Assembly (NCBI RefSeq): GCF_008064665.1 | Contig: NZ_VRZA01000002.1 | Location: 744,001-808,000, forward strand | Length of the DNA stretch: 64,000 nt | DNA from: Parahaliea maris | GTDB lineage: Bacteria > Pseudomonadota > Gammaproteobacteria > Pseudomonadales > Halieaceae | Direction of reading: 5' to 3' | In this document: positions 26,188-37,086 of the stretch, one piece after another | Position numbering within the stretch: the first letter of the stretch is position 1 | How the letters are laid out: every line of letters begins with the position of its first letter | Notes under the pieces: model-generated | Database searches by the model: none | The model's input: only the letters and a program-made list of their open reading frames with translations | Told to the model about the DNA's origin: nothing | Position numbers and translations under genes: made by a program

Positions 26188-26279
26188 GCCCGGAGTCTTT
26201 CCGGGACCTTCAGCGGCAAGGATGCCGCTGAGGAGCCCCCATGGACGGGTTCACGGCGTGTCCCGGAAAGACTCCGGGC
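26188..26279 (-). repeat. Hairpin repeat unit D
   Basis: Outer arms form a perfect 20-bp inverted repeat (26188-26207 with 26260-26279). The inner hairpin TCAGCGGC-AAGGAT-GCCGCTGA occupies 26210-26231. On the minus strand the core reads CCATGGGGGCTCCTCAG, close to unit C, and the inner loop contains ATCCTT, comparable with the GTCCT loop of units A and B. The outer arms are not related to those of C beyond the innermost CCGGAC-like end. Confidence 0.72.
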
Positions 26280-26504
26280 GCCGCATGCACGGGTTCAGTG
26301 CGCCTGCGTAAATGCCCGAGATTTGCAAGATTGCAGGATCATCCGGCGGTTCCGTCCAGATGATCTGAACAAGGTTAACGGGTCCGCTCATCAAGTCGCA
26401 AGACGAGCACCCCCCTTGAAATGCAGTATACTGCTCTCAATATCCAGTATTCGGGGTGGCGTTGGTCGCCCGTTGGCAACGGAGAATTACTTGAGAGTGG
26501 TAGC

Positions 26505-26861
26505 GTGATCCACAGTCAGTCATACAGCCAGTGGCGCCTCGCCAAAGAGGGCGAAAAACACGATGGTAGCCTGGCATTGCAGGAGGCCAAGCCGGAACTC
26601 AAGCGGCCGCCGCTGTTCAAAGTAGTGTTAATCAACGACGACTACACCCCCATGGAGTTTGTGGTTGAAGTGCTGGAAACCTTTTTCCGCATGAACCGTG
26701 AGCAGGCGACCCACGTCATGCTCACCGTCCACACCAAGGGCAAGGGCGTGTGCGGCATCTATACTCGGGATATCGCCGAGACCAAAGCCGCACAGGTCAA
26801 TCAGTACGCGCGCGAAAACGAACACCCGTTGTTGTGCGAGATCGAGGCATCAGAGGGCTGA
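26505..26861 (+). CDS. clpS: ClpS, N-degron adaptor of ClpAP
   Basis: A 118-residue adaptor that binds proteins with N-terminal Leu, Phe, Tyr or Trp and delivers them to ClpA. Diagnostic residues: [21 protein letters not shown] (binding-pocket Asn-Asp-Asp), [23 protein letters not shown], and [10 protein letters not shown]. The length with GTG 26505 matches Pseudomonas ClpS (about 120); the frame open from 26421 would add 28 residues unlike the family. A disordered N-terminal extension precedes the folded domain as usual. It lies 40 bases before clpA. Confidence 0.92.
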   Translation: MIHSQSYSQWRLAKEGEKHDGSLALQEAKPELKRPPLFKVVLINDDYTPMEFVVEVLETFFRMNREQATHVMLTVHTKGKGVCGIYTRDIAETKAAQVNQYARENEHPLLCEIEASEG

Positions 26862-26901
26862 GGCCCCGAGGCATCAGAGGGTTTACGCCCGAGGAGTAAG
26901 T

Positions 26902-29187
26902 ATGCTGAGCAAGGATCTGGAACAGACGCTGAATGAGGCATTCCGCGGAGCCCGGGCCAAGCGCCACGAGTTCATGACCGTGGAACACCTGCTATTGGCG
27001 CTACTGGACAACAACGACGCGATCCGTGTGCTCAAGGCCTGCGGCGCCGATATCGGCGGCCTGCGGGGTGACCTGGTCGAATTTGTCGACGCCACTACCC
27101 CCCTTATTCCCGAGGACGAGGAAGAGCGGGACACCCAGCCCACGCTGGGTTTTCAGCGGGTGCTGCAGCGGGCCGTATTCCATGTGCAGTCCTCGGGCAA
27201 GAGCGAAGTCACCGGTGCCAACGTGCTGGTGGCCATTTTCTCCGAGCAGGAGAGCCAGGCGGTGTATTTCCTGAAAACCCAGAGCATCGCCCGCCTGGAC
27301 GTTGTGAATTTCATCACTCACGGAATCTCCAAGGTCGGCAACGACGACGAGGGCGAGGGTATCGAGCCCGGCCAGTCCGCCAGCGAGGAGGGCGCTGATG
27401 ACGGTGAATCCAGCCCGCTGGACAGCTTTACCACCAATCTCAATGAGGAGGCCGCTGCGGGGCGCATCGACCCGCTGATCGGGCGTATTCCGGAAGTGGA
27501 GCGGGTGGCCCAGATTCTCGCCCGCCGGCGCAAGAACAACCCATTGCTGGTCGGTGAGTCCGGTGTCGGCAAGACCGCCATCGCCGAGGGCCTGGCCAAG
27601 ATGATCGTGGACGGCGACGTGCCGGAAATGCTGCTCAACAGCGTGGTCTACTCCCTCGATCTCGGCTCCCTGCTGGCCGGGACCAAGTACCGGGGCGACT
27701 TCGAGAAGCGTTTCAAGGGCCTGCTGGCGGAGTTGAAAAAGCGCGAGGGCGCGATTCTGTTCATCGACGAGATTCACACCATTATCGGTGCCGGCGCGGC
27801 TTCGGGCGGGGTCATGGACGCCTCCAACCTGCTCAAGCCCCTGCTGACATCGGGCAAGATGCGCTGCATTGGCTCCACCACCTTCCAGGAATACCGGGGC
27901 ATCTTCGACAAGGACCGGGCCCTGAGCCGCCGCTTCCAGAAAATCGATGTGCTCGAGCCCAGCGTGGAAGACGCCTACAAGATCCTCAAGGGGCTCAAGA
28001 CCCGCTTCGAGGAGCACCACGGCCTGCGCTATACCGACAAGGCCCTGCGCACGGCCACCGAGCTGGCTTCACGTTACATCACCGACCGCTTCCTGCCGGA
28101 CAAGGCCATCGACGTGATCGACGAGGCGGGGGCCTACCAGCAGCTACAGGCGCCCTCCAAGCGCAAGAAAGTCATCGGTGTCGGTGACATCGAGGCCGTG
28201 GTGGCCAAGATTGCCCGGATTCCCCCGAAAACCGTCAGCACCGACGACAAGGAAGTTCTGCAGAAGCTCGAGAAAAACCTGCAGATGGTCGTTTTCGGCC
28301 AGGACGGGGCTATTTCCAGCCTCGCTACCGCGATCAAGCTGGCCCGGGCGGGGCTGCGCTCCGGTGAAAAACCCATCGGTTCCTTCCTGCTGGCCGGGCC
28401 TACGGGCGTGGGCAAGACCGAGGTGACCCGGCAGCTGGCCAAGCAACTGGGCCTGGAGCTGATCCGCTTCGACATGTCCGAGTACATGGAGCGGCACACG
28501 GTATCGCGCCTGATCGGTGCGCCCCCGGGCTATGTCGGCTTCGACCAGGGTGGCCTGCTGACCGACGCGGTGACCAAGCACCCCCACGCGGTGGTGCTGC
28601 TGGACGAGATCGAGAAGGCCCACCCGGAAGTGTTCAACCTGCTGCTGCAGGTGATGGATCACGGCACCCTGACCGACAACAACGGGCGCAAGGCGGACTT
28701 CCGCAACGTGATCCTGGTGATGACCACCAACGCCGGTGCCGAAAGTATCAGCCGCCGCACCATTGGCTTTACCTCACAGGACCACAGCACCGACGGCATG
28801 GAAGCGATCAACCGGATGTTTACCCCGGAGTTCCGCAACCGTCTGGACGCGGTGGTGCAGTTCGAACCCCTCGGCGAAGACGTCATTCTCACCGTGGTGG
28901 ACAAGTTCCTGACGGAACTGCAGGGCCAGTTGGACGAGAAACGTGTCACCCTCAACGTGGATGAAGACGCCCGCCTGTGGCTGGTGGAGAAAGGCTACGA
29001 CCGCAACATGGGCGCCCGCCCGATGGAGCGGGTGATCCAGGAGCACATCAAGAAGCCGCTGGCGGAACTGGTGTTGTTCGGCGCACTGGCCGGCAACGGC
29101 GGTACCGCGCTGGTCAGCCTGGACCGCGCAGCCGACGAGCTGCGGGTGACCGTAGAAGAAGAGGAAGCCGCGCTGGCGGATTCCTGA
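26902..29187 (+). CDS. clpA: ClpA, ATP-dependent unfoldase of ClpAP
   Basis: A 761-residue double-AAA+ unfoldase. The N-domain (1-145, MLSKDLEQTLNEAFRGARAK) binds ClpS. AAA1 has Walker A GESGVGKTA and Walker B ILFIDEIHTIIGAG; AAA2 has GPTGVGKTE and VVLLDEIEKAHPEVFNLLLQ. There is no ClpB-type coiled-coil insert, which identifies ClpA. An acidic linker (EGADDGESSP) joins the N-domain to AAA1. ATG 26902 follows GAGGAG. clpP is not in this window. Confidence 0.96.
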   Translation: MLSKDLEQTLNEAFRGARAKRHEFMTVEHLLLALLDNNDAIRVLKACGADIGGLRGDLVEFVDATTPLIPEDEEERDTQPTLGFQRVLQRAVFHVQSSGKSEVTGANVLVAIFSEQESQAVYFLKTQSIARLDVVNFITHGISKVGNDDEGEGIEPGQSASEEGADDGESSPLDSFTTNLNEEAAAGRIDPLIGRIPEVERVAQILARRRKNNPLLVGESGVGKTAIAEGLAKMIVDGDVPEMLLNSVVYSLDLGSLLAGTKYRGDFEKRFKGLLAELKKREGAILFIDEIHTIIGAGAASGGVMDASNLLKPLLTSGKMRCIGSTTFQEYRGIFDKDRALSRRFQKIDVLEPSVEDAYKILKGLKTRFEEHHGLRYTDKALRTATELASRYITDRFLPDKAIDVIDEAGAYQQLQAPSKRKKVIGVGDIEAVVAKIARIPPKTVSTDDKEVLQKLEKNLQMVVFGQDGAISSLATAIKLARAGLRSGEKPIGSFLLAGPTGVGKTEVTRQLAKQLGLELIRFDMSEYMERHTVSRLIGAPPGYVGFDQGGLLTDAVTKHPHAVVLLDEIEKAHPEVFNLLLQVMDHGTLTDNNGRKADFRNVILVMTTNAGAESISRRTIGFTSQDHSTDGMEAINRMFTPEFRNRLDAVVQFEPLGEDVILTVVDKFLTELQGQLDEKRVTLNVDEDARLWLVEKGYDRNMGARPMERVIQEHIKKPLAELVLFGALAGNGGTALVSLDRAADELRVTVEEEEAALADS

Positions 29188-29212
29188 GGGGGTAGGGGCG
29201 GGTAGGGAGCTC

Positions 29213-29431
29213 CTAGCGCTCCCTGTAGGTGATGCGACCCTTGCTGAGGTCGTAAGGCGTCAGCTCTACGCGCACCTTGTCACCGGTCAGGATACGAATG
29301 TAATTCTTGCGCATCTTGCCGGAAATATGAGCGGTCACCACGTGGCCGTTCTCCAGCTGTACGCGGAATGTGGTGTTGGGCAGGGTGTCGATCACCTCGC
29401 CTTCCATTTCGATCTGGTCTTCTTTTGCCAT
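29213..29431 (-). CDS. infA: Translation initiation factor IF-1
   Basis: A 72-residue OB-fold protein of canonical length, starting [20 protein letters not shown] and ending with RITYRER. It binds the ribosomal A site during initiation. Near-invariant segments include [21 protein letters not shown] and [18 protein letters not shown]. It converges with clpA and is followed by bpt upstream on the same strand, the common gammaproteobacterial order. Confidence 0.97.
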   Translation of the reverse strand: MAKEDQIEMEGEVIDTLPNTTFRVQLENGHVVTAHISGKMRKNYIRILTGDKVRVELTPYDLSKGRITYRER

Positions 29432-29530
29432 GCCCGTGGCGGGTCCTCGAGAAAAAACAGGGGCGCATTTTGCCCTAAACGCAAGGGATGTGCCAGATGA
29501 TTCTTTGGTGATTTGGGCAGGTTGGCTGCG

Positions 29531-30256
29531 CTAGAGGCCGCCGGCGGGCTCCATGCGTTGCCAGCGGTTTTCCACGAGCAATTCCAGCGGCTGGTACTCG
29601 GCCTTGTAGGCCATTTTCTTGCAGGCCTGAATCCAGTAGCCGAGGTAGAGATACTGCAGCCCCATCTCCCGGGCCTGCTCGATCTGCCACAGGATGGCGT
29701 AGCTCCCCAGGCCGCGATGCTGCTCGTCGGGGTCGAAAAAAGTGTAGATGGCCGAGAGGCCGTCGGTCATGACATCGACCACGGCCACACCCAGTAACTT
29801 TCGATGCTCATAGAAGCGGTAGTAGCGGGTGCAGTCCCAGGCGTTGTTCAGGAAAGACTCGTACTGCTCGCGGTCCGGCGGGTACATGTCGCCATCGGCA
29901 TGGCGCTGTTCGATATAGTGCCGATACAGGTTGTAGGCCTGGTCGTCGCGGATATCGAGGGTGCGCTCCACGATCAGGTCCCGGTTGCGACGCAGGCTGC
30001 GGCGCTGGCTCCTGCGGGGCTGGAAGTCCTGCACCGGAATCCGCGCGGGTATACAGGCCTTGCAGTGGCTGCAGTGGGGGCGATAGACGTGGTTGCCGCT
30101 GCGGCGGAAGCCGAGGGTGGACAGGCTGCTGTACAGGTGCTGGTCGACCTCCTGCCGGGGGTCGATGAACAGGGTGGTGGCCTCCTGCTCGCGCAGGTAG
30201 CTACAACTGTGGGGATAGGTGGTATAGACCTTGAGATCCCGCAGAGAAGATGTCAC
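29531..30256 (-). CDS. bpt: Bpt, aspartate/glutamate leucyltransferase
   Basis: A 241-residue GNAT-type aminoacyl-tRNA-protein transferase of the ATE/Bpt family. It adds leucine from Leu-tRNA to proteins with N-terminal Asp or Glu, making them ClpS substrates. The N-terminal cysteine cluster is visible (CSYL near residue 18; CSHCKAC at about 62-68), as is TFFDPDEQHRGLGSYAILWQIEQA near the acyl-transfer core. GTG 30256 overlaps the aat stop (GTGA), suggesting translational coupling; an ORF start at 30271 would lie inside aat. Arginyl activity (Ate) is the eukaryotic alternative; bacterial homologues with clpS are leucyl transferases. Confidence 0.92.
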   Translation of the reverse strand: MTSSLRDLKVYTTYPHSCSYLREQEATTLFIDPRQEVDQHLYSSLSTLGFRRSGNHVYRPHCSHCKACIPARIPVQDFQPRRSQRRSLRRNRDLIVERTLDIRDDQAYNLYRHYIEQRHADGDMYPPDREQYESFLNNAWDCTRYYRFYEHRKLLGVAVVDVMTDGLSAIYTFFDPDEQHRGLGSYAILWQIEQAREMGLQYLYLGYWIQACKKMAYKAEYQPLELLVENRWQRMEPAGGL

Positions 30257-30963
30257 AGCAAATCTCCACAACGACCCGGCAACTGCCAGATGATGGTGCC
30301 GGGGTCCATATGCACAGTTTGGGCAAGCTCTCGCTCGAAGTCCAGCCGCGAGATATTGCGTGCTCCCAGGGAGTTCAGATGTTCGCTCTCCACCTGGCAG
30401 TCGATCAGGCGGCAGCCGGAGCGGAGCATGATGGCGGTCAGCGCCACAAGGGCAATTTTGGAGGCGTCGGGCACCCGGCTGAACATGGATTCTCCGAAAA
30501 AGGCGCCACCCATACTGACCCCATAGAGCCCGCCCACCAAAGCGCCTTCCCGATACACCTCGACCGAGTGGGCGTGGCCGAGGGCGTTGAGTTCGCAGTA
30601 GGCCTCGACCATGGAGCCGCCAATCCAGGTGCCACCGTCATCCCGGCGCGGGCCGGCACAGGCCTGCATCACCGCCGCAAAATGGCGGTCGGCAGCGAGT
30701 TCAAAGGCGTTTTTGCGCAGGGTCTTGCGCAGGCTGCGGCTGAGGTGCAGTTCGTCGGCAAACAGCACCGAGCGCGGGTCGGGGGTCCACCACAGGACAG
30801 GCTCAGGTTCCTGGAACCAGGGGAAGATGCCACGCCGGTAAGCGGCCAGCAGCCGCTCCGGAGTGAGCTCTCCGCCCGCAGCGAGCAGGCCGTTGGGGTA
30901 GTCCAGCGCCTCGGAGGTGGGCGGGAAGTCCTCACCCGGGGCGAGGCACTGGAGCCTGGCCAC
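30253..30963 (-). CDS. aat: Leucyl/phenylalanyl-tRNA-protein transferase
   Basis: A 236-residue enzyme transferring Leu or Phe to N-terminal Lys or Arg of proteins. Family motifs: FPPTSEALDYPNGLLAAGGE, YRRGIFPWFQEPEPVLWWTPDPR, GTWIGGSMVEAYCELNALGHAHSVE and GGLYGVSMGGAFFGESMFSR. It ends overlapping the bpt start and begins two bases from the trxB stop, so trxB-aat-bpt is a tight operon read leftwards. With bpt, clpS and clpA it completes a full bacterial N-degron pathway within 6 kb. Confidence 0.95.
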   Translation of the reverse strand: MARLQCLAPGEDFPPTSEALDYPNGLLAAGGELTPERLLAAYRRGIFPWFQEPEPVLWWTPDPRSVLFADELHLSRSLRKTLRKNAFELAADRHFAAVMQACAGPRRDDGGTWIGGSMVEAYCELNALGHAHSVEVYREGALVGGLYGVSMGGAFFGESMFSRVPDASKIALVALTAIMLRSGCRLIDCQVESEHLNSLGARNISRLDFERELAQTVHMDPGTIIWQLPGRCGDLL

Positions 30964-30964
30964 C

Positions 30965-32005
<1,041 letters not shown>

Positions 32006-32193
32006 TTAAAGGGTAGCCGCCGGGGAAGGCGAGGGCGATTCTAAAAATAGAACATAAGCTTCTGAAAAATCTAAGAAAGTGGCAGAATAACGGCAACCTG
32101 TCAGGCACCCGGCCTGCGCAGGCCTGTAGGCACTGGTGAACGCGGCGCGTTCCGGCCCACAGCGGTGGAATCTCGACAGCAACGGCGGACGAC

Positions 32194-34509
32194 GTGACAG
32201 ATACATCCGACACACACAGCTTCCTCGGCCCGCGCCTCCGCGAGGGAGCCTTTATCGGCGTGAGCGCGGTATGCCTCTACCTGCTGCTTGCCCTGGTCAC
32301 CTACAGCCCCCGGGACCCGGGCTGGTCGGCGACCGGCACCGGCGGCAAGATCGCCAACGCCGGTGGGCCTACCGGGGCCTGGCTCGCCGACGTCGCCTTT
32401 TCCCTGGTGGGTTACGCCGCCTACCTGTTTCCCTTGCTGTTGGCCTATCGCGCGGTGATCATTTTGCTGGAACGCCACGATGGGCGCCCCTTCGACTGGG
32501 TGACTTTCGGGATACGTGCGCTCGGCCTGGTACTGGTGATGATGGCGGGCACCGCCCTGGCGGCGATGAACGATATCGGCGCTGCGGGTTTGCCCCAGGG
32601 CGCCGGGGGCATTCTCGGCCAGGCCATTGGCGATGCTTTTACCGCTGCCTTCAGCGCAATCGGCAGCCGCCTGATCCTGCTGGCGGTGTTTCTGTTCGGG
32701 ATGACCATCTTCACCGACCTGAGCTGGCTGCGCCTGATGGACAGCCTGGGGGGCTGGACTCTGCGCCTGTGTCGCGGCACGGCGCAGAAAGTGACCGGCT
32801 TTATCGATAACGCCCGCGACCGGCGTGCCCGGGAAAAGGCCCTCGAGGCGCGCAAGGTGCAGATCGAAGAGCACGTCAGCGAGTCGAAGAAACGCAAGCC
32901 GCCCAAGATCAAACCCCTCAAGGCCAAACCTGAAACATCCGAGCGGGTGGAAAAGGAGAAGCAACAACCGCTGTTCGACGCGCCGGTGACCGGCGAACTG
33001 CCGCACCTGGACCTGCTGGATGCCCATGAGCACGACCCCAGTAAGGGTTACTCCAAGGAGGCCCTGGAAGGGCTGTCCAAACTGCTGGAGCTGAAGCTGG
33101 CGGATTTTGGCATCAAGGCCGAGGTGGTGGCGGTCTATCCGGGACCGGTGATTACCCGTTTCGAGATCCAGCCGGCGCCGGGCACCAAGGTGTCGCGCAT
33201 CTCCAACCTGGCCAAGGATCTGGCGCGTTCGCTGGCGGTGATCAGCGTGCGGGTGGTGGAAGTGATCCCCGGCAAGTCGGTGGTGGGTATCGAGATACCC
33301 AACGAGGACCGGGAGATTGTCAATTTCCGCGAGGTGCTGTCCTCCAAGGCCTTCGACCAGAGCCGCTCGCCACTCACCCTGGCACTGGGACACGATATTT
33401 CCGGCGAGCCCGTGGTCGCCGACCTGGCGAAAATGCCCCACCTGCTGGTGGCCGGTACCACCGGTTCCGGTAAGTCGGTGGGCGTCAACGCCATGCTGAT
33501 CAGCCTGCTGTACAAGTCCACACCGGCCGAGGTCAGGTTGATCATGGTCGACCCGAAGATGCTGGAACTCTCTGTTTACGATGGCATTCCGCACCTGCTC
33601 ACGCCGGTGATCACCGACATGAAAGATGCAGCCAACGGCCTGCGCTGGTGTGTGGCGGAAATGGAGCGGCGTTACAAGCTGATGGCGGCGCTCGGAGTGC
33701 GCAACCTCGCAGGCTACAACCGCAAGGTGGCGGATGCCATCAAGGCGGGGGCGCCGATTCCCGATCCCCTGTGGAAGCCGGACCCGATCTTCGCCGAAAC
33801 CGACGAGGAACAAACACCGCCGGGGTTGGAGAAATTGCCTGCGATCGTGGTGGTGATCGACGAGTTCGCCGACATGATGATGATTGTCGGCAAGAAGGTG
33901 GAGGAACTGATCGCCCGTATCGCCCAGAAGGCGAGGGCGGCCGGTATCCACCTGATCCTGGCGACCCAGCGCCCCTCGGTGGACGTCATCACCGGCCTGA
34001 TCAAGGCCAACGTACCCACCCGCATCGCGTTCCAGGTGTCCTCCAAAATCGACTCCCGGACGATCCTCGATCAGGGTGGAGCGGAGCAGTTGCTCGGCCA
34101 TGGCGATATGCTGTACCTGCCGCCCGGTTCCGGCCTGCCCAACCGGGTTCACGGCGCTTTCGTCTCCGATGAAGAGGTGCACCGGGTAGTGGGGGACTGG
34201 AAGAAGCGGGGTGAGCCGGCCTACATTGATGGCCTGCTGGACGAGGGCGGAAGCACACCCGTCACCGCCTCCGAACTCCAGCAAGCGGGGTCTGCGGAAG
34301 AGGGCGAGGAAGACGATTCGCTCTACGATGAGGCGGTGCACTATGTAACCCAGAGCCGGCGGGCGTCGATCTCCTCGGTGCAGCGCAAGTTGCGTATCGG
34401 CTACAACCGCGCCGCGCGATTGATCGAAGCCATGGAAATGGCCGGTGTCGTTTCGGAGATGGGCAGTAATGGCCAGCGCGAAGTGCTGGCGCCGCCTCCA
34501 CCGGAGTGA
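32194..34509 (+). CDS. ftsK: FtsK DNA translocase
   Basis: A 771-residue division protein that pumps chromosome DNA at the septum and activates XerCD at dif. The N-terminal about 180 residues contain four to five membrane helices. A short charged linker (about 200-270) is followed by the RecA-like motor with Walker [12 protein letters not shown] and Walker [14 protein letters not shown]. The C-terminal gamma winged helix ([20 protein letters not shown]) reads KOPS sites. It is far shorter than E. coli FtsK (1329 residues) because the linker is short, as in Pseudomonas. GTG 32194 is the start; ribosome site weak. Confidence 0.95.
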   Translation: MTDTSDTHSFLGPRLREGAFIGVSAVCLYLLLALVTYSPRDPGWSATGTGGKIANAGGPTGAWLADVAFSLVGYAAYLFPLLLAYRAVIILLERHDGRPFDWVTFGIRALGLVLVMMAGTALAAMNDIGAAGLPQGAGGILGQAIGDAFTAAFSAIGSRLILLAVFLFGMTIFTDLSWLRLMDSLGGWTLRLCRGTAQKVTGFIDNARDRRAREKALEARKVQIEEHVSESKKRKPPKIKPLKAKPETSERVEKEKQQPLFDAPVTGELPHLDLLDAHEHDPSKGYSKEALEGLSKLLELKLADFGIKAEVVAVYPGPVITRFEIQPAPGTKVSRISNLAKDLARSLAVISVRVVEVIPGKSVVGIEIPNEDREIVNFREVLSSKAFDQSRSPLTLALGHDISGEPVVADLAKMPHLLVAGTTGSGKSVGVNAMLISLLYKSTPAEVRLIMVDPKMLELSVYDGIPHLLTPVITDMKDAANGLRWCVAEMERRYKLMAALGVRNLAGYNRKVADAIKAGAPIPDPLWKPDPIFAETDEEQTPPGLEKLPAIVVVIDEFADMMMIVGKKVEELIARIAQKARAAGIHLILATQRPSVDVITGLIKANVPTRIAFQVSSKIDSRTILDQGGAEQLLGHGDMLYLPPGSGLPNRVHGAFVSDEEVHRVVGDWKKRGEPAYIDGLLDEGGSTPVTASELQQAGSAEEGEEDDSLYDEAVHYVTQSRRASISSVQRKLRIGYNRAARLIEAMEMAGVVSEMGSNGQREVLAPPPPE

Positions 34510-34644
34510 GGGGGCATTTTTTCGCCATGGCGGGAACCTGGCCCGTTCCAGTTCATCCAAGCTCCTGCACGTCGATACTTTCGAAACCTTCAACACGTGC
34601 AACGCGTTCACCAATTTCAACACAAGCGACCCGGGAAGCGACCC

Positions 34645-35262
34645 ATGCCCAGAAAATTACTGCCGACGATGGCACTGCTCCTGTTCAGCACTTCCCTGCC
34701 TGCGCTGGCCGACGCCACCGATGATTTGCTGCAGCACCTGAACGGACTGGTGTCCCTCACCGGCGAGTTCTCCCAGCAACAGTATCCCGAGGGCAGTACC
34801 CAGCCGATCAGTTCGGAAGGTCAATTCAAGCTGTTGCGCCCGGACTATTTTTCCTGGGAGATCACGGCCCCTGACAGCCAGTTGATTATCGCCACGCCCG
34901 AGTACATCTGGCAGCACGACCGGGACCTGGAAACTGTCACCCGGCGGCCGGTTGCCGGCAGCGAGAAAAGCAGCCCCCTGCAGGTGCTGGCCGGGGAGGA
35001 GGCCGCCCTGCGAGCGGGTTATACGGTTGAGCAGGCCGGCCCGGGGCGATTCCGCCTCACGCCGACAGCCTCGGGAGCCGACTTTCGCCAGTTGGAAGTG
35101 GAGTTTGCCGGCAATACCCTGACCGGCATGGAGATACTGGATAACCTCGGCCAGCGGGTGGACGTGGAGTTCAGCCACCTGGTGCGGGACGCGCCCCTGG
35201 GCAAGTCCGACTTCGACTTTACCCCACCGAAGGGCGCAGACCTCTTCTATTACGACGAGTAA
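34645..35262 (+). CDS. lolA: LolA, periplasmic lipoprotein chaperone
   Basis: A 205-residue exported protein with a Sec signal peptide (residues 1-22, MPRKLLPTMALLLFSTSLPA followed by LA). LolA carries lipoproteins from LolCDE to LolB. Conserved features include LTGEFSQQQYPE, the arginine-bearing FKLLRPDYFSWEI and ADLFYYDE at the C-terminus. ATG 34645 is the only start giving a proper signal peptide. It is followed after three bases by rarA; the ftsK-lolA-rarA order is standard. Confidence 0.93.
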   Translation: MPRKLLPTMALLLFSTSLPALADATDDLLQHLNGLVSLTGEFSQQQYPEGSTQPISSEGQFKLLRPDYFSWEITAPDSQLIIATPEYIWQHDRDLETVTRRPVAGSEKSSPLQVLAGEEAALRAGYTVEQAGPGRFRLTPTASGADFRQLEVEFAGNTLTGMEILDNLGQRVDVEFSHLVRDAPLGKSDFDFTPPKGADLFYYDE

Positions 35263-35265
35263 CGC

Positions 35266-36591
35266 ATGCCCAGCGATCTTTTTGCCTCCGCTGACGCCGG
35301 CTACCAGCCCCTGGCGGCCCGCCTCAGGCCCACCGGTCTTGACGATTACGCCGGCCAGTCGCACCTGTTGGGGGCCGGAAAACCCCTGCGGCAGGCCATC
35401 GATCGCAAGCAGTTGCACTCCATGGTGTTCTGGGGTCCTCCCGGAGTCGGAAAAACAACCCTGGCGCGGATTGTCGCCGGCAATGCCGACGCGCACTTTA
35501 TCCAGATTTCAGCCGTGCTTTCCGGGGTCAAGGAAATCCGTGAGGCCATCGCCCTGGCGCGCCAGAACAAGGGCAGCGGGCGGGATACCGTGTTGTTCGT
35601 GGATGAGGTGCATCGCTTCAACAAGTCCCAGCAGGACGCTTTCCTGCCCCACGTGGAAGACGGCACCATCATCTTTATCGGGGCGACGACAGAGAATCCT
35701 TCCTTTGAACTCAACAACGCCCTGCTGTCCCGGGCCAGGGTGTACAAGCTGCGCGGTTTGGAGCCGGAGGACCTGCTGGAGGTACTCCACCGCGGGCTCG
35801 CCGAACTCGGCCAGGGGCTTGCTGCCAGCGATCACTGCCTGTCTCTCATCGCCGACGCCGCAGACGGCGACGCCCGAAGGGCGCTCAACCTGCTTGAGCT
35901 GGCAGCAGACCTGGCGGGGGAAACCGGTGCGCAGGTTCGGGAGATCACCGGGCAGACGCTGGAGGAGGTATTACAGGCGTCGTTGCGCCGTTTCGACAAG
36001 GGCGGCGACCTGTTCTACGACCAGATCAGTGCGTTACACAAGGCCGTCCGTGGCAGCGCACCAGACGCTGCGCTGTATTGGTTTTGCCGCATGCTCGACG
36101 GTGGCTGCGACCCCCTCTACATCGCTCGCAGGGTGGTGCGGATGGCAAGCGAGGATATCGGTAATGCCGACCCTCGCGCCCTGACCCTGTGCCTGGACGC
36201 CTGGCAGGTGCAGGAGCGCCTGGGTAGTCCGGAGGGAGAGTTAGCCATCGCCCAGGCCATCACCTATCTGGCCAGTGCCCCCAAGAGCAACGCAGTGTAC
36301 ACGGCGTACAAGGCGGCCCGCGCCGACGTCGAAGCCTCGCCGAGTCACGAGGTACCGCTGCATTTGCGCAACGCGCCGACCCAGCTTATGAAGCAGGAGG
36401 GGCACGGTGCCGAGTACCGCTATGCCCACGACGAACCGGAAGCCTATGCGGCGGGCGAGAACTACTTTCCCGAACCGCTAAAGGAGCGGCGCTACTATGA
36501 GCCGGTGGATCGCGGCCTGGAGCAAAAAATCCGCGCCAAGCTGGATTACCTGCGGACCCTGGATCGCGACAGCGGGATACGGCGTTACTGA
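35266..36591 (+). CDS. rarA: RarA (MgsA), replication-associated recombination AAA+ protein
   Basis: A 441-residue clamp-loader-like AAA+ ATPase acting at stalled forks. It has [21 protein letters not shown], Walker [11 protein letters not shown], Walker [21 protein letters not shown], sensor [15 protein letters not shown], and the MgsA C-terminal tetramerisation region ending [10 protein letters not shown]. Start ATG 35266 lies four bases after lolA, so translation is probably coupled. Confidence 0.96.
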   Translation: MPSDLFASADAGYQPLAARLRPTGLDDYAGQSHLLGAGKPLRQAIDRKQLHSMVFWGPPGVGKTTLARIVAGNADAHFIQISAVLSGVKEIREAIALARQNKGSGRDTVLFVDEVHRFNKSQQDAFLPHVEDGTIIFIGATTENPSFELNNALLSRARVYKLRGLEPEDLLEVLHRGLAELGQGLAASDHCLSLIADAADGDARRALNLLELAADLAGETGAQVREITGQTLEEVLQASLRRFDKGGDLFYDQISALHKAVRGSAPDAALYWFCRMLDGGCDPLYIARRVVRMASEDIGNADPRALTLCLDAWQVQERLGSPEGELAIAQAITYLASAPKSNAVYTAYKAARADVEASPSHEVPLHLRNAPTQLMKQEGHGAEYRYAHDEPEAYAAGENYFPEPLKERRYYEPVDRGLEQKIRAKLDYLRTLDRDSGIRRY

Positions 36592-36642
36592 TGCTGCAAA
36601 GCGCCGGTGTTATTCGCCGCCTGAGGCCTTTACACTGAAGCC

Positions 36643-37017
36643 ATGAAATACCTCGTCTTTATAGCCCTTGGTGGCGCCGGTGGTGCTGTCTCCCGTTACC
36701 TGTTGTCCAACTGGGTGCACAGCCTGTGGGAGGGGCGTTGGCCGTTGGGTACGCTGCTGGTCAACACGCTCGGGTCTCTGACCATCGGCCTGCTTTTCGT
36801 GCTGATCGAGCGGCAGGTTGTGCATCCGGACTGGCGCGGTGTTTTGATGGTGGGCTTTCTTGGGGCATTTACCACCTTTTCCACATTTTCACTGGAAACC
36901 ATCACCCTGCTGGAGGCGGGCGAGTATTTTCACGCCTTCGGTTATGTGCTGGTGAGTGTGGTTGCCTGTGTTCTTGCTGCCGGCGTGGGAATCTGGCTGA
37001 TGCGATCCCTGGCGTGA
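36643..37017 (+). CDS. crcB: CrcB/Fluc fluoride channel
   Basis: A 124-residue membrane protein with four hydrophobic helices. Fluc signatures are GGAGGAVSRYLLSNW near the N-terminus, GTLLVNTLGSLTIGLLF and FLGAFTTFSTFSLETITLLE (the phenylalanine box and polar track that conduct F-). It exports fluoride as a dual-topology dimer. No fluoride riboswitch was recognised in the 51-base gap from rarA. Confidence 0.93.
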   Translation: MKYLVFIALGGAGGAVSRYLLSNWVHSLWEGRWPLGTLLVNTLGSLTIGLLFVLIERQVVHPDWRGVLMVGFLGAFTTFSTFSLETITLLEAGEYFHAFGYVLVSVVACVLAAGVGIWLMRSLA

Positions 37018-37051
37018 GTTAATTGTTGAACGCTGGGCTGAAAAGGTAATC

Positions 37052-37079
37052 GGGTCCGCCGCGGTGAAATGGCGGACCC
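37052..37079. terminator. Hairpin between convergent crcB and the H-NS-like gene
   Basis: A 9-bp stem GGGTCCGCC (37052-37060) and GGCGGACCC (37071-37079) with a ten-base loop lies between converging genes. No strong U-tract is adjacent on either strand, so terminator function is moderately likely. Confidence 0.5.
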
Positions 37080-37086
37080 AATCGAG

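Larger units (their letters stand above)
25901..26504. other. 600-base intergenic region with two hairpin repeats and the clpS leader
   Basis: From left to right it contains hairpin units C (25966-26104) and D (26188-26279), then about 220 bases leading to clpS. In that leader GCAGTATACTGC (26423-26434) is a perfect 12-bp palindrome containing a TATACT hexamer, which may be a -10 box overlapped by an operator. No gene is visible; the short frames here are compositional. Confidence 0.55.

Noticed and set aside
29188-29530. Expected tRNA gene near clpA/infA, as in enterics
   Set aside because: No cloverleaf or T-loop GTTCRANYC pattern visible in these gaps.
32101-34623. 840-codon open frame on the minus strand opposite ftsK
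   Set aside because: Composition is rich in His, Gln, Gly and Arg as expected for the antisense of GC-rich coding DNA; the plus strand encodes unmistakable FtsK.
36592-36642. Fluoride riboswitch before crcB
   Set aside because: Only 51 bases separate rarA and crcB, and no pseudoknot-like fluoride aptamer motif is seen.
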